A stretch of DNA of 42,265 bases from Spirochaetaceae bacterium (GTDB taxonomy: Bacteria; Spirochaetota; Spirochaetia; B11-G9): contig WGCU01000087.1 in assembly GCA_015493635.1 (NCBI GenBank), positions 1 to 42,265 on the forward strand. The letters run 5' to 3'. Positions 8,394-17,972 of the stretch are shown one piece after another (within the stretch, counting starts at the first letter, position 1; each line of letters opens with the position of its first letter). The position numbers were made by a program, and so were the translations under genes. The notes under the pieces were generated by a model. It was not told where the DNA came from. It did not search any database and saw only the letters and a list, made by a program, of their open reading frames with translations.

Positions 8394-8422
8394 TTGTCCT
8401 TTTACCATACCTCAGGTATACT
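8394..8422 (+). promoter_or_regulatory. sigma70-like promoter of the fused adenylate kinase gene
   Basis: TTGTCC (8394-8399), a 17-bp spacer and TATACT (8417-8422). The seventh base past the -10 box is 8429, the A of the ATG, again predicting a leaderless mRNA. It means the second kinase gene can be transcribed independently of the first. Confidence 0.65.
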
Positions 8423-8428
8423 TTATTC

Positions 8429-9598
8429 ATGTTAAATATAGCACTTTTCGGACCTCCCGGAGCAGGGAAAGGGACTCAGTCAAAGTTTCTTATCGATGAA
8501 TATAATCTGCACTACATTTCTACCGGAGATATCCTCAGAAAGGAAATCGCGGAGCAGTCGGCTCTCGGACTTGAGGCTCAGAGCATTATTGCGGTAGGGG
8601 GACTCGTATCTGATGAGATCATCGTTCAGATAATAGAAAAAACAATTACAGGAAACCGTCATGCGGAGGGTTTCCTCTTTGACGGTTTTCCAAGGACCTA
8701 CATTCAGGCGTACATCCTCGAAGGGTTAATGATAAAGCTCCACACAAAACTGGACTGCCTTATCAGCCTTGACGTTACGGAAGATGTCTCAGTCCAGCGG
8801 CTTCTCGAACGGGGAAAAACCTCCGGACGGTCGGATGACAACGAAACAATAATACGGAACAGATTGAAAGAATACAGGGAGAAAACCCTCCCCGTCCTTA
8901 ATTTCTTTAAAGACAAGGGGATTTATCACAAGATCAACGGTGTTGATACCATTGAAAAAGTAAACACCCAGATCAGGAAAATTGTCAATAAAGAGCTGAG
9001 TAAAAAATTACTTAATATCGTTCTTTTCGGCTACCCCGGCTCAGGGAGAGGTTCTCAGGGGAAAGCCCTCGCAAAGAAATTCAACCTTGAATATATTGCA
9101 ACAGGAGACATGCTCAACGAGGAAATAAAAAAGGGAACGGCAATTGGAAATGAAATCAAGGAACTCTATGAAAACGGGAACCTTGTTTCCGATGAGCTGG
9201 TTGTCCGTCTTATAGAGAAAAAACTACAGGAATCAAAAGATGTCCGGGGATATATTTTCAAAGGATTCCCACGGACTCTTGTACAGTCTTACATCCTTGA
9301 CGGTTTGATGCAGAAACACGGTTCTTCCATTTCAAAAATAATTGAGATTGAGGTTCCAACGCTGGAACTTATAAACCGCCTTGACGCCCGCAGTAAAACT
9401 GAAAACTGCATGCCCTATGATACAAGCACATCACGGATAATAAAACGGTTAAAGGAACATGAAGAGAAAACTATTCCGGTTATAGAAAAATACAACAAAC
9501 TGCACGGTGTCATTAAAATTAATGGGATGGGTTCTTTCGAGGAAGTACTGGACAGGATCTCCAAAGCGGTGGAACATTCATTCAAGGATATTACGTAG
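8429..9598 (+). CDS. double-domain adenylate kinase with a degenerate second domain
   Basis: A 389-aa fusion. Residues 1-190 form an apparently intact adenylate kinase closely similar to the upstream gene (GPPGAGKGTQ 8-17, FDGFPRT, ERGKTSGRSDDN). Residues about 193-389 form a second kinase-like domain with altered key positions. Its P-loop reads GYPGSGRGS (201-209), with Arg in place of the catalytic Lys. FDGFPRT has become FKGFPRT, and the LID motif has become ARSKTENCMPYD, losing the Arg/Asp signature. The second half is probably a pseudokinase or allosteric/scaffold module. A frameshift is unlikely because the reading frame runs through the linker (KELSKKLLNIVLFG) without disruption. Confidence 0.85.
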   Translation: MLNIALFGPPGAGKGTQSKFLIDEYNLHYISTGDILRKEIAEQSALGLEAQSIIAVGGLVSDEIIVQIIEKTITGNRHAEGFLFDGFPRTYIQAYILEGLMIKLHTKLDCLISLDVTEDVSVQRLLERGKTSGRSDDNETIIRNRLKEYREKTLPVLNFFKDKGIYHKINGVDTIEKVNTQIRKIVNKELSKKLLNIVLFGYPGSGRGSQGKALAKKFNLEYIATGDMLNEEIKKGTAIGNEIKELYENGNLVSDELVVRLIEKKLQESKDVRGYIFKGFPRTLVQSYILDGLMQKHGSSISKIIEIEVPTLELINRLDARSKTENCMPYDTSTSRIIKRLKEHEEKTIPVIEKYNKLHGVIKINGMGSFEEVLDRISKAVEHSFKDIT

Positions 9599-9618
9599 GG
9601 ATTCGTCTTCCCAATACC

Positions 9619-11490
9619 ATGAATATACTCTCCATAGAGAATTTAACCAAAAAAACGGATGATAAACTGCTCTTTAAGGATGTTACCGTCGGTGTGGATG
9701 AGGGCGATAAAATAGGTTTTATCAGCCCTAATGGGGCGGGGAAATCAACCTTTCTCCATATTCTTACCGGGAAAACAGAGTTTGACAGCGGAACACTTTC
9801 AAAAAACAGGGAAGTTTCGGTAGGGATTCTTGAACAGGCGCCTTCTATTCCGGAGGGTATAACTCTGGAGGATTTTCTTTTCCTTGGGAACAGCCCGGTT
9901 ATCAATCTTATCAACAGATACTACTCGTACCTTGAAACTTATGATCATACGCCGGCAGGGGAGGAAAAACTGGCCTCTCTAACCGAGCAGATGGACAAAG
10001 CACATGCGTGGGATGTTGAAAACACCTATCGTTCACTGCTGAATGAACTGCAGCTCCCGGAACCGGAACACTCCATGGATACCCTCTCAGGGGGAATGAA
10101 AAAGAAAGCAGCCCTTGCCAGAGTTCTTGCTTCCCAATCCACCCTGCTCCTTCTTGACGAACCGACAAATCATCTTGATATCGAAACGATCGAGTGGCTT
10201 GAAGAGTATCTAAAGGATATCCCCTCCGGGTTTATCATGGTAACTCATGACCGTTATTTCCTTGACAGAGTATGCTCTCATATCATGGAACTTGACCGGG
10301 GCAGAATATACAAGTACAGGGGTACCTATACAACATTTCTGCAGCGGAAGAATGAACGCCTTGCGGTGGAACAGAATGAACAGACAAGGATACGGGCTAT
10401 TCTGAGAAGAGAGCTGGAATGGCTCAAGCGGGGTCCCCGGGCACGGACAGGGAAGGATAAAAAGCGCAAAGCGGCAATCCGGAATCTTCAAAACTCACAG
10501 ATTGAGAGGGAACAGGAAAGTACCGGATTCTCCTTTTCTAACCGCAGGATGGGAAAGAAAATTATTGATCTGAAGGCTATTACAAAATGTTTCGATGAGA
10601 AAACGATCATTGCTTCCTTTTCATACAGCTTTAACAGAGGAGAAAGAATCGGTATTATCGGACCCAACGGCTCCGGCAAATCCACCTTTCTCAGTCTTAT
10701 TGCCGGTCATCTCTCTCCAGATACAGGTTTGATTGACACAGGCATCCATACTGCAGTCGGATACTATGACCAGCTGTCCGAACCGCTTAAACAGGAAGTC
10801 ACGGTACTTGAATTTATCAATAAAACAGCAGAGAGGATACTCCTTGCGGACGGCTCTGATGTTTCATCCTCTCAATTTCTTGAAATGTTTAATTTCCCTC
10901 CTGGCATACACCGCCTTCCTGTTTCAATGCTCTCAGGAGGAGAAAAAAGGAGACTGTTCCTCATCTCCATACTGGCAGGAAATCCTAATTTTCTTATCCT
11001 TGACGAGCCGACAAATGACCTTGATATCGAAACGATGAGGAAACTGGAAGAGTATCTCATAGACTTTTCAGGTACTCTGCTTGTTGTTTCCCATGACCGT
11101 GCCTTTCTTGACCGGACAACAGATTCCCTTTTTATTTTCAGCGGGGACGGAACGATAAAAGGATTCTCCGGAAATTACAGTACATACCGGGAGAATAAAA
11201 CCGGCCGGGATACCGCTGTCAAAAAAAAGAAATCCGCTCCATACAGGGAGAAAAAATCTGAAACAAAAAGAAAGGAACAGCTCACGTTCAAGGAAAAAGA
11301 AGAGCTTAACCGGCTTTTTCAGGACATTGATACCCTGGAAACAGAGAAAAACCAGCTGGAAAAGAGCTTTACCGTCACCTCCCTTTCCCGGGAGGATATG
11401 GCACGGAATGCTTCACGCTACAAGGAGATAACCCGCGTTATTGAAGAAAAAACGGTACGCTGGGAAGAACTTGCTGCCTTTGAGCAGTAA
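9619..11490 (+). CDS. ABC-F family ATPase (Uup-like)
   Basis: A soluble duplicated ATPase without membrane segments, of the ABC-F class that acts on ribosomes. Domain 1 has the P-loop SPNGAGKST (about 36-44), LSGGMKKKA (about 155) and LLLDEPTNHLD (about 178). The inter-domain linker is rich in Arg/Lys. Domain 2 has GPNGSGKST (about 348-356), LSGGEKRR (about 437) and LDEPTNDLD (about 462). Residues about 535-623 are a charged coiled coil, as in the Uup C-terminal domain. At 623 aa it has Uup-like length. It lies 20 bp after the fused kinase gene with no obvious ribosome binding site, so it may be read from the same transcript. Whether it resolves stalled ribosomes or gives antibiotic protection cannot be told. 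Confidence 0.9.
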   Translation: MNILSIENLTKKTDDKLLFKDVTVGVDEGDKIGFISPNGAGKSTFLHILTGKTEFDSGTLSKNREVSVGILEQAPSIPEGITLEDFLFLGNSPVINLINRYYSYLETYDHTPAGEEKLASLTEQMDKAHAWDVENTYRSLLNELQLPEPEHSMDTLSGGMKKKAALARVLASQSTLLLLDEPTNHLDIETIEWLEEYLKDIPSGFIMVTHDRYFLDRVCSHIMELDRGRIYKYRGTYTTFLQRKNERLAVEQNEQTRIRAILRRELEWLKRGPRARTGKDKKRKAAIRNLQNSQIEREQESTGFSFSNRRMGKKIIDLKAITKCFDEKTIIASFSYSFNRGERIGIIGPNGSGKSTFLSLIAGHLSPDTGLIDTGIHTAVGYYDQLSEPLKQEVTVLEFINKTAERILLADGSDVSSSQFLEMFNFPPGIHRLPVSMLSGGEKRRLFLISILAGNPNFLILDEPTNDLDIETMRKLEEYLIDFSGTLLVVSHDRAFLDRTTDSLFIFSGDGTIKGFSGNYSTYRENKTGRDTAVKKKKSAPYREKKSETKRKEQLTFKEKEELNRLFQDIDTLETEKNQLEKSFTVTSLSREDMARNASRYKEITRVIEEKTVRWEELAAFEQ

Positions 11491-11607
11491 TCAAGGTAAA
11501 AAAGAGGTAAAATAGGAACTAATGCTATTTAATATCTATACTTTTCCCATTAAAATAAGTACATTACCGTTTAACTAATGAGTAAGAAGTTTAAGAAAGA
11601 GGTCACT

Positions 11608-14600
11608 ATGAAAACATTAGGTATAAATATCGGATCTTCGAGTCTGAAGGTAGTTCTTCTGGAGGACACAACGGTTCTCTGGAGTGATGTCCGTTTTCAC
11701 GACGGAGATTTTCAGACAACAATCAAAAAAATATTCGAACAGAATGATATACCGGAAAAAATTCCTGTTATTATAACCGGAACAGAGGGCCGGTTTCTCT
11801 TTAATATAAACAATGTTATTGAACCGCTCTGTATCGAACAGGCAATCGAGTTTATCGGAGAAAAGATTGACGCTGTTGTTACCATGGGAGGAGAGGACCT
11901 CATCGTTTACACCATCAACAGCGAAAACAAAATTATAAATAACTTTTCAGGCAGCAAATGCGCCTCCGGAACCGGAGAATTTTTCAAACAGCAGCTGGGT
12001 AGAATGGATATGTCCCTGGAGGATGTTGAATTTGTTCCTGAAACAAGCCAGGTGCTTGCCCTCTCCAGCCGGTGTTCTGTTTTTATGAAAAGCGACTGTA
12101 CCCACCGTCTTAATAAAAACGAAGCAACAAAAGAAGATATTGTTGTATCGCTTAGTGATGTCATGGCAACGAAGGTTATTGACTTTTTAAAACGTGCCCG
12201 GATATCAAAAGGAAGAGTACTTTTAACAGGCGGAACAACAAAAAACAGACATATTATCCGTTTTATCAAAGAAAAAGCTCCGGAAATAGAGTTCATCATC
12301 CCCGAGTCAGCTCCCTATTTTGAGGCCCTTGGAGCGGCTCTTATCGCCCGTGAATCTGGTGCGCCGCTCCCTGCTGAAAAAGATCTTATGAAAGAGAACA
12401 GGATCAGCTACGATACCTACGATGATCTGAAAAAGGCCATGGATCTTGTTACCTACTTTGAATCCGAAACAGGCAAAGTAACCGCGGGAAAGGAATATAT
12501 TCTGGGAATCGACGGAGGGTCTACAACAACAAAGGTAACTCTCATTGACTTTGAAACGAATGAAATTGTCGCCTCCCATTACGGAAGAACCCACGGTGAC
12601 CCGGTTAAATCCTTAAAAAACTGCCTTATTGAAGTCAGGAAAAAGATTAAGGAGGATATTGGAGATGAAAAGATCCATATAACCCTTGCCGCGACGACCG
12701 GTTCTTCGAGGGAAATTCTTGGTGTTTTTATGGAAACTCCGGGAGTATATAACGAAATTATTGCCCACGCGGAAGGGACAACCCATTTTAGTGATGATGT
12801 GGATACCATCTTTGAAATAGGCGGGCAGGATGCCAAGTACGTGCTCTTAAAAAATAAAGTCCCTATAGACTATGCCATGAATGAAGCATGTTCCGCGGGA
12901 ACCGGTTCGTTTCTTGAAGAATCTGCCCATGGAGATCTGAATATACAGCACGCCTGGGAAATCGCGGATATTGCTCTTGCCTCTGATCATTCACTTAAAT
13001 TCGGAGAAAACTGCTCTGCTTTTATTAACTCTGATATACGGAAAGCAATTCAGCAGGGAGCAACCAAAGAGAGTATAACCGGCGGAATTGTTACTTCCAT
13101 CGTTTCAAATTACCTGAACCGGGTTGTCGGCAACAGAACAATCGGAAATAAAATATTTCTCCAGGGAGGGGTTGCAAAAAACAAGGCTGTACCGTTAGCC
13201 TTTGCCATGCTCCTTGATAAAGAGATTCTGGTTCCCCCTTCTCCGGAGCTTATGGGATGTTTCGGGGTTGGACTTCTCGCAAAGGAAAAGTTTGAAAACG
13301 GTCTCCTGGAAAAGGCCGATTTTGATCTCGATGCTCTTATTGATCAGGAAATTATCTATGAACGGGTTTTTACCTGCCGTTCCTGTGAAAATCTCTGTCC
13401 CATTCAGGTACTGAATGTAAATAATCACAAATACATGTTCGGAGGCCGGTGCAGCAAGTATACCAATTCAACAAAGAAAGTGGACAAGAGCGTTCCTGTT
13501 TTTGATTACGTGGAGCAGCGGACCAATCTGCTTTTTACCGGATGCACTCCTGACCCCTCTGAATTTGTTCAAAAGAGGGATTTCACCGTAGGAATTCCAA
13601 AGGCCTTTTCAGTCCATACACTGTATCCTCTCTATTCATGGTTTTTTCATTCGCTCGGAATACCCATTGTTGTATCCGACACCATTTCCCAGTCCGGAAT
13701 TGCCCGGGCGGAAAGTGCCTACTGTTATCCTGCTGAAATTGCCCATGGGGCGGTACAGGATATTGTTGACAAAGGTACGGATTATATATTTGTTCCACAT
13801 TTCAGGGATATGCCCAGTTATGAAGACAAGGTTCATGCAAATTTCTGCCCCATAACCCAGTCACTTCCGTACTACATCAGGAAAGCATTTCCAGACGTTC
13901 CGGAAAAAAAGATACTCTCTCCCGTTATTACCTTCAAGTTCGGGAAACAGAAAGCCCTTGAATATTTTACAGCTATGGGAGACCAGCTGGGAATTCCGGC
14001 TGAAGAAATTGAAACAGCCTTTACCATTGCGTATGACAAGCAGGAAGAGTATTTCAAACAGTCGCGGGAACTGGGAAAGAGAGCGCTTGAAGACTCCCGT
14101 AAAGCAGGCAGACCTGTTATTGCTATTCTGGGAAGACCCTACAATGCCTTTACCAAAGACGCAAATATGGGTATCCCCCGGAAGTTTACCAGCCGCGGAT
14201 ACTCGGTGATCCCCTTTGACATACTTCCGTTTGAAGACTCTGATATTTTTGAAAATATGTACTGGTACTATGGACAGCAGGATATGAAGGTCTCTTCCAT
14301 GCTGAAAGACGAACCGAATATATTTGTTACCTGGATAACGAACTTCTCCTGCGCCCCCGATTCGTTCATGCTCCATTACGTCAAATGGATGATGGGAACA
14401 AAACCGTTCCTTATTCTTGAGTTTGATTCTCATACAGCTGACGCGGGGATTGATACCCGGGTTGAAGCTTTCCTCGATATTATAGACGGATACAAGTCAA
14501 AAATCGGCCAGATCAAACAGGAACGCTACTCCAACGGACTGAAGTTTATCAATAACGGTGATGATGAAATACATATCTATGATTCCATCAACGACCGCAA

Positions 14601-15936
14601 AATCAATGTCAAGGATAACCCGCGGGTCAAGATTCTCCTGTCCAACATGGGCGATCTGTCAGCCCAGATGATGGCAGCTGCTATCCGGGCCATGGGTTTT
14701 AATGCGGAAGCCATGCCTATTTCAGACAGGGAAACACTGCAGATCGCCCGGCGTCACACATCAGGTAAAGAATGCGTCCCCTCACACCTTGTCCTGGGAA
14801 GCGCCTTAAAATACTTTGCATCGGATAAATACCGCAAAGATGAACTGTATCTGCTCTTTGTCCCTATAACAACAGGACCGTGCAGGACAGGGCAGTATTA
14901 CGTTTTTATGGAAAACCTTTTCAGGGACCTCGGGCTGGAAAACGTTGTAATATTTACTCTCAGCGCGGATAACTCCTATACAGAACTCGGACCGGGGTTC
15001 TCAAAGACCCTCTGGAGAAGTACTGTTATTTCCGACTATATGAAAGATATCCAGAATGCTCTCCGGGCATGCGCGGTTGATCCGAAAAGTGCCCTTGATA
15101 CGTACCATGAACTCTGGCAGGAACTTCTTGGGGAGGCAGAAACAGGATTTAAACATGCCACACCCGTCCTTAAGAAAATTGCAAAAGAGATAGCGCGGAT
15201 TCCGCTGCGGCAGAAACTGGAAGACTCTCCGAAGGTACTTATCGTCGGGGAAATTTATGTACGGAGAGATGACTTTGCCGTTGACGATCTTGTAGAACTT
15301 TTCAGTCAGAAGGGAATTATCGCAAAAGTTGCCGGTATAGGGGAATGGATACACTACCTTGATTTTGTACGGCACTATGACTGGACAAAACGGCTGAAGC
15401 TTCTCCCCTGGTGGAAAAGGCCCTTTTCAAAACCTGCCCGCGATCTTTTTGTTCTTGGAATTGAAAAGTGGTGGAAACACTCGGTAGAAAAGAAAGTAGA
15501 GAAAGCCCTTGCCCCTGCGCATCTTATTCCCGAAACGCCTCATGACATGGATATCATTATGAAAAACTCTGAAGATAATTTTGTCAGTCATGAGCTGAAC
15601 TCGGAGATTACGGTATCAAGCGGTGTAGCCGCGACAGCAATGGAACACGGCTATTCAGGGGTTGTAAACATCTCTCCCTTTGCCTGTCTTATCGGCCGTG
15701 TCATTGAGGGGCTGTATGCTCCATGGGCACGGGACCGGAAGTATCCGATTATTTCAGTGGAGATAGACGGAAATGTTCTTCCTCCGAATCTTATCAGCAA
15801 GCTTAATATTTTTATTGTCAATGTACTCCGGTTCAAGGATAATCCGGGTAAGGTTGACATGATAGACTACAATGAAAAAGGAACGGAAGATACTGAAGTA
15901 TCGGAAGAAAAAGAGACAGTATCCTCCGGAACCTGA
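11608..15936 (+). CDS. 2-hydroxyacyl-CoA dehydratase activase-related giant protein (BadF/BcrAD ATPase + DUF2229)
   Basis: A 1442-aa cytoplasmic protein with two tandem ASKHA ATPase domains of the HgdC/BcrAD type. The first starts TLGINIGSSSLKVV and holds CASGTGEFF near residue 115. The second starts ILGIDGGSTTTKVTL near 295 and holds EIGGQDAKY and CSAGTGSFLEE near 427. A Cys cluster (CRSCENLC near 589, GGRCSKY near 614) can bind an iron-sulfur cluster. DUF2229 and HgdB-like regions follow, with GKECVPSHL near 1056. Activases of this kind use ATP to drive low-potential electron transfer to dehydratases or related enzymes. No dehydratase subunit gene is adjacent. The ATG at 11608 is used (AGAGGT upstream) rather than 11578. 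The cyclase gene follows 2 bp after the stop. Confidence 0.88.
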   Translation: MKTLGINIGSSSLKVVLLEDTTVLWSDVRFHDGDFQTTIKKIFEQNDIPEKIPVIITGTEGRFLFNINNVIEPLCIEQAIEFIGEKIDAVVTMGGEDLIVYTINSENKIINNFSGSKCASGTGEFFKQQLGRMDMSLEDVEFVPETSQVLALSSRCSVFMKSDCTHRLNKNEATKEDIVVSLSDVMATKVIDFLKRARISKGRVLLTGGTTKNRHIIRFIKEKAPEIEFIIPESAPYFEALGAALIARESGAPLPAEKDLMKENRISYDTYDDLKKAMDLVTYFESETGKVTAGKEYILGIDGGSTTTKVTLIDFETNEIVASHYGRTHGDPVKSLKNCLIEVRKKIKEDIGDEKIHITLAATTGSSREILGVFMETPGVYNEIIAHAEGTTHFSDDVDTIFEIGGQDAKYVLLKNKVPIDYAMNEACSAGTGSFLEESAHGDLNIQHAWEIADIALASDHSLKFGENCSAFINSDIRKAIQQGATKESITGGIVTSIVSNYLNRVVGNRTIGNKIFLQGGVAKNKAVPLAFAMLLDKEILVPPSPELMGCFGVGLLAKEKFENGLLEKADFDLDALIDQEIIYERVFTCRSCENLCPIQVLNVNNHKYMFGGRCSKYTNSTKKVDKSVPVFDYVEQRTNLLFTGCTPDPSEFVQKRDFTVGIPKAFSVHTLYPLYSWFFHSLGIPIVVSDTISQSGIARAESAYCYPAEIAHGAVQDIVDKGTDYIFVPHFRDMPSYEDKVHANFCPITQSLPYYIRKAFPDVPEKKILSPVITFKFGKQKALEYFTAMGDQLGIPAEEIETAFTIAYDKQEEYFKQSRELGKRALEDSRKAGRPVIAILGRPYNAFTKDANMGIPRKFTSRGYSVIPFDILPFEDSDIFENMYWYYGQQDMKVSSMLKDEPNIFVTWITNFSCAPDSFMLHYVKWMMGTKPFLILEFDSHTADAGIDTRVEAFLDIIDGYKSKIGQIKQERYSNGLKFINNGDDEIHIYDSINDRKINVKDNPRVKILLSNMGDLSAQMMAAAIRAMGFNAEAMPISDRETLQIARRHTSGKECVPSHLVLGSALKYFASDKYRKDELYLLFVPITTGPCRTGQYYVFMENLFRDLGLENVVIFTLSADNSYTELGPGFSKTLWRSTVISDYMKDIQNALRACAVDPKSALDTYHELWQELLGEAETGFKHATPVLKKIAKEIARIPLRQKLEDSPKVLIVGEIYVRRDDFAVDDLVELFSQKGIIAKVAGIGEWIHYLDFVRHYDWTKRLKLLPWWKRPFSKPARDLFVLGIEKWWKHSVEKKVEKALAPAHLIPETPHDMDIIMKNSEDNFVSHELNSEITVSSGVAATAMEHGYSGVVNISPFACLIGRVIEGLYAPWARDRKYPIISVEIDGNVLPPNLISKLNIFIVNVLRFKDNPGKVDMIDYNEKGTEDTEVSEEKETVSSGT

Positions 15937-15938
15937 AA

Positions 15939-16604
15939 GTGGTGAATGTTCTCGACTTTACCCACATAATAAATGAACAAGCTGTATTTCCGGGGGATGA
16001 TCCCCCGGAATTTTTTTCCCACTGCACTCTTGAAAAAGACGGATTTCTCGAAACACGCCTTAATATCAGCTCTCATACGGGAACCCACATGGATGCTCCC
16101 GCTCATATGATTAAAGGAGGCGCCTTTCTCAATCAGTTTTCTCTGGAAAAATATATGGGAACCGGAATCGTGGTACATGTGCCGAACAACTATCCCGGGC
16201 AGCCCATTGGCACAGAAAATCTGAGCTTTCTCGAATCATACAGGGGAAAAATCGACTTTGTACTGCTGTATACCGGGTGGAGCAGGTTCTGGGGACAGAA
16301 AAGGTACCTCCGTGATTTCCCGGTACTTACCGCAGCAGCTGCGCTACAGCTTTCAACATTCAATCTCAAGGGAATCGGAACCGACACAATCTCTATTGAC
16401 CCTATGACATCGGAAGATTTTGAGAATCACAGAATATTTATGACCCGGAATATTGTAATTATAGAAAATCTTGCCAACCTGTCAGCTGCCCCCCGGGGGA
16501 CGTTTCCCTTTTTCTGCATACCGCTCTTTTTTGAAAAGGCTGACGGGTCTCCAGTAAGAGCCTTCACCTACCTTCCTGCTTCAGGGTCTTTGGAAAGTAT
16601 ATAA
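15939..16604 (+). CDS. cyclase-family metal-dependent hydrolase (kynurenine formamidase-like)
   Basis: A 221-aa member of the cyclase/KynB family. The signature HTGTHMDAPAH near residues 47-57 supplies the metal-binding His/Asp residues. A second conserved stretch, GIGTDTISID near 146-155, is also visible. Family members hydrolyse formylkynurenine or related amides and esters; the true substrate here is unknown and no tryptophan-degradation gene is near. The start is GTG at 15939 (GTG at 15942 is equally possible), 2 bp after the activase stop, so the two are co-transcribed. Its 3' end overlaps the convergent channel gene by 37 bp. Confidence 0.85.
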   Translation: MVNVLDFTHIINEQAVFPGDDPPEFFSHCTLEKDGFLETRLNISSHTGTHMDAPAHMIKGGAFLNQFSLEKYMGTGIVVHVPNNYPGQPIGTENLSFLESYRGKIDFVLLYTGWSRFWGQKRYLRDFPVLTAAAALQLSTFNLKGIGTDTISIDPMTSEDFENHRIFMTRNIVIIENLANLSAAPRGTFPFFCIPLFFEKADGSPVRAFTYLPASGSLESI

Positions 16605-17965
16605 TCCGCGTACTTTCGGTCCTCCCCCATTATATGGTCGGTGAGCCAGGATATAAGAAAATCTGCAATATTCTCTGAAAATATATAATCCTTGTTTTTA
16701 TTCAGAGCTTTCACCTCACGAACCAGCCGCTGATGTTCTTTCTTGTGTTCTGCAAGGGCTGGAAACCCGTATTTTTCCATAAACATTTCTTCATTTTTAA
16801 AATGTTCATCAGTATATGCAATAAGACTGTCAAAGGTTGCAGCAATGATCTTTTTCTCATCTTTCGTATGTAAAGCGGCAATAAAAGTATTAACAAGAGA
16901 GAGAAGCTGCTTATGCTCTGCGTCCATAAGAGGTATGCCGAGGGAGTATGTTTCATCCCATGCCAGTTGGTGATACGTGGGAACCCCCGTTTCAGCTTGA
17001 AGATCTTCCTCCCCTTCATCATGAATAAGAAGCAGTATCTGATCATTTCTCGAAACAACAGTTTCCCCCGGAGGATCTTTTATCTTCATCCCTACTCGCT
17101 TTTCAACCATCAGTGCTTTTACCGCATCAGTTGACGAAATAATATCATCTATCGTTGTTTCCGTGTCTTTGAAATGTTTGTACAGGCGCAGCGAATATCC
17201 CATTATCCCGCTCGTTGTTACTTCAAGATGATCGGTTTGATGATCTTTACTGTACTCGGATATGATAAGCCGGGCCATCTGCTGCCCGCCGAGTTTTAAT
17301 GGATAGATAACAGAGTTAGCACCCGCACGGATCATCCGTTTTTCACCGTCCGCCTTGTAGCCTCTCACAAATATGAGCAGGTCAGGATTCATCTCCCGCG
17401 CTGCAAGGGAAACATACATATTAAGGGAATCGTCTCCAAGGCAGATAACAATACCCCGGGCTTCCTTTATTCCCGCTTCCAGAAGCGTCGCATCATAGGT
17501 TGCTTTACCCAGAACGACAAGATAATTCTGGAGCTGGGCGTATTCGGCAATCTTCGTGTTGTTCTCTATAACAACAAAGGGGATAGCGGCTTCCTTAAGG
17601 GAAATACTGATAGAGGATCCGATATCTCCGAAACCGCAGATTATGTAGTGATTAGATAGTTTCTTTATCTTTTTTCTCATTTTGTTTGCTCCGAAAATAG
17701 CCTTAAAGTTTTTTTCAATAAACTCTCCTGCCAGCTGTGTAGCTAAAACAGCCGCCGTACTTAACCCTAAAATAATAAAGAAAATGGTAAAAACCTCACC
17801 GGCAGGAGAAAGCGGTTTTACTTCTCTGTATCCGACCGTTGTAATGGTAATAATTGTCATGTAGAATGCCTGCAGCAATGTCCAGGTACCTTCGATAAAA
17901 TAGTAACCGAAGGTTCCAACAGCAAATACAAGCAGTATAATAAATATTCTCAGTCTCTTGCTCAT
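16568..17965 (-). CDS. two-TM potassium channel fused to an RCK (TrkA) module and a bacteriohemerythrin domain
   Basis: An inner-membrane channel of 465 aa. TM1 (about 5-24), a pore loop with TTVGYRE (42-48) and TM2 (about 56-80) form a minimal K+ channel. The filter reads TVGYR, with Arg in place of the last Gly of GYG. A TrkA-N/RCK domain follows with the NAD-type loop GFGDIG (111-116) and an acidic E134, then a TrkA-C domain (about 245-315). Residues about 334-457 are a full bacteriohemerythrin domain with all seven iron ligands: H351, H388, E392, H407, H411, H444, D449. It starts 7 bp after the deacetylase stop, with AGAGGT, as the last gene of the pel operon. Gating by O2, NO or iron state is inferred; the fusion is unusual. 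Confidence 0.9.
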   Translation of the reverse strand: MSKRLRIFIILLVFAVGTFGYYFIEGTWTLLQAFYMTIITITTVGYREVKPLSPAGEVFTIFFIILGLSTAAVLATQLAGEFIEKNFKAIFGANKMRKKIKKLSNHYIICGFGDIGSSISISLKEAAIPFVVIENNTKIAEYAQLQNYLVVLGKATYDATLLEAGIKEARGIVICLGDDSLNMYVSLAAREMNPDLLIFVRGYKADGEKRMIRAGANSVIYPLKLGGQQMARLIISEYSKDHQTDHLEVTTSGIMGYSLRLYKHFKDTETTIDDIISSTDAVKALMVEKRVGMKIKDPPGETVVSRNDQILLLIHDEGEEDLQAETGVPTYHQLAWDETYSLGIPLMDAEHKQLLSLVNTFIAALHTKDEKKIIAATFDSLIAYTDEHFKNEEMFMEKYGFPALAEHKKEHQRLVREVKALNKNKDYIFSENIADFLISWLTDHIMGEDRKYADYILSKDPEAGR

Positions 17966-17972
17966 AGTACCT

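Noticed and set aside
11578-11607. Upstream ATG of the CoA activase
   Set aside because: No ribosome binding site precedes it, whereas AGAGGT precedes the ATG at 11608 where the ASKHA fold begins.
13861-14433. 190-aa minus-strand ORF
   Set aside because: It lies inside the CoA activase gene in the opposite strand and has no recognisable motif.
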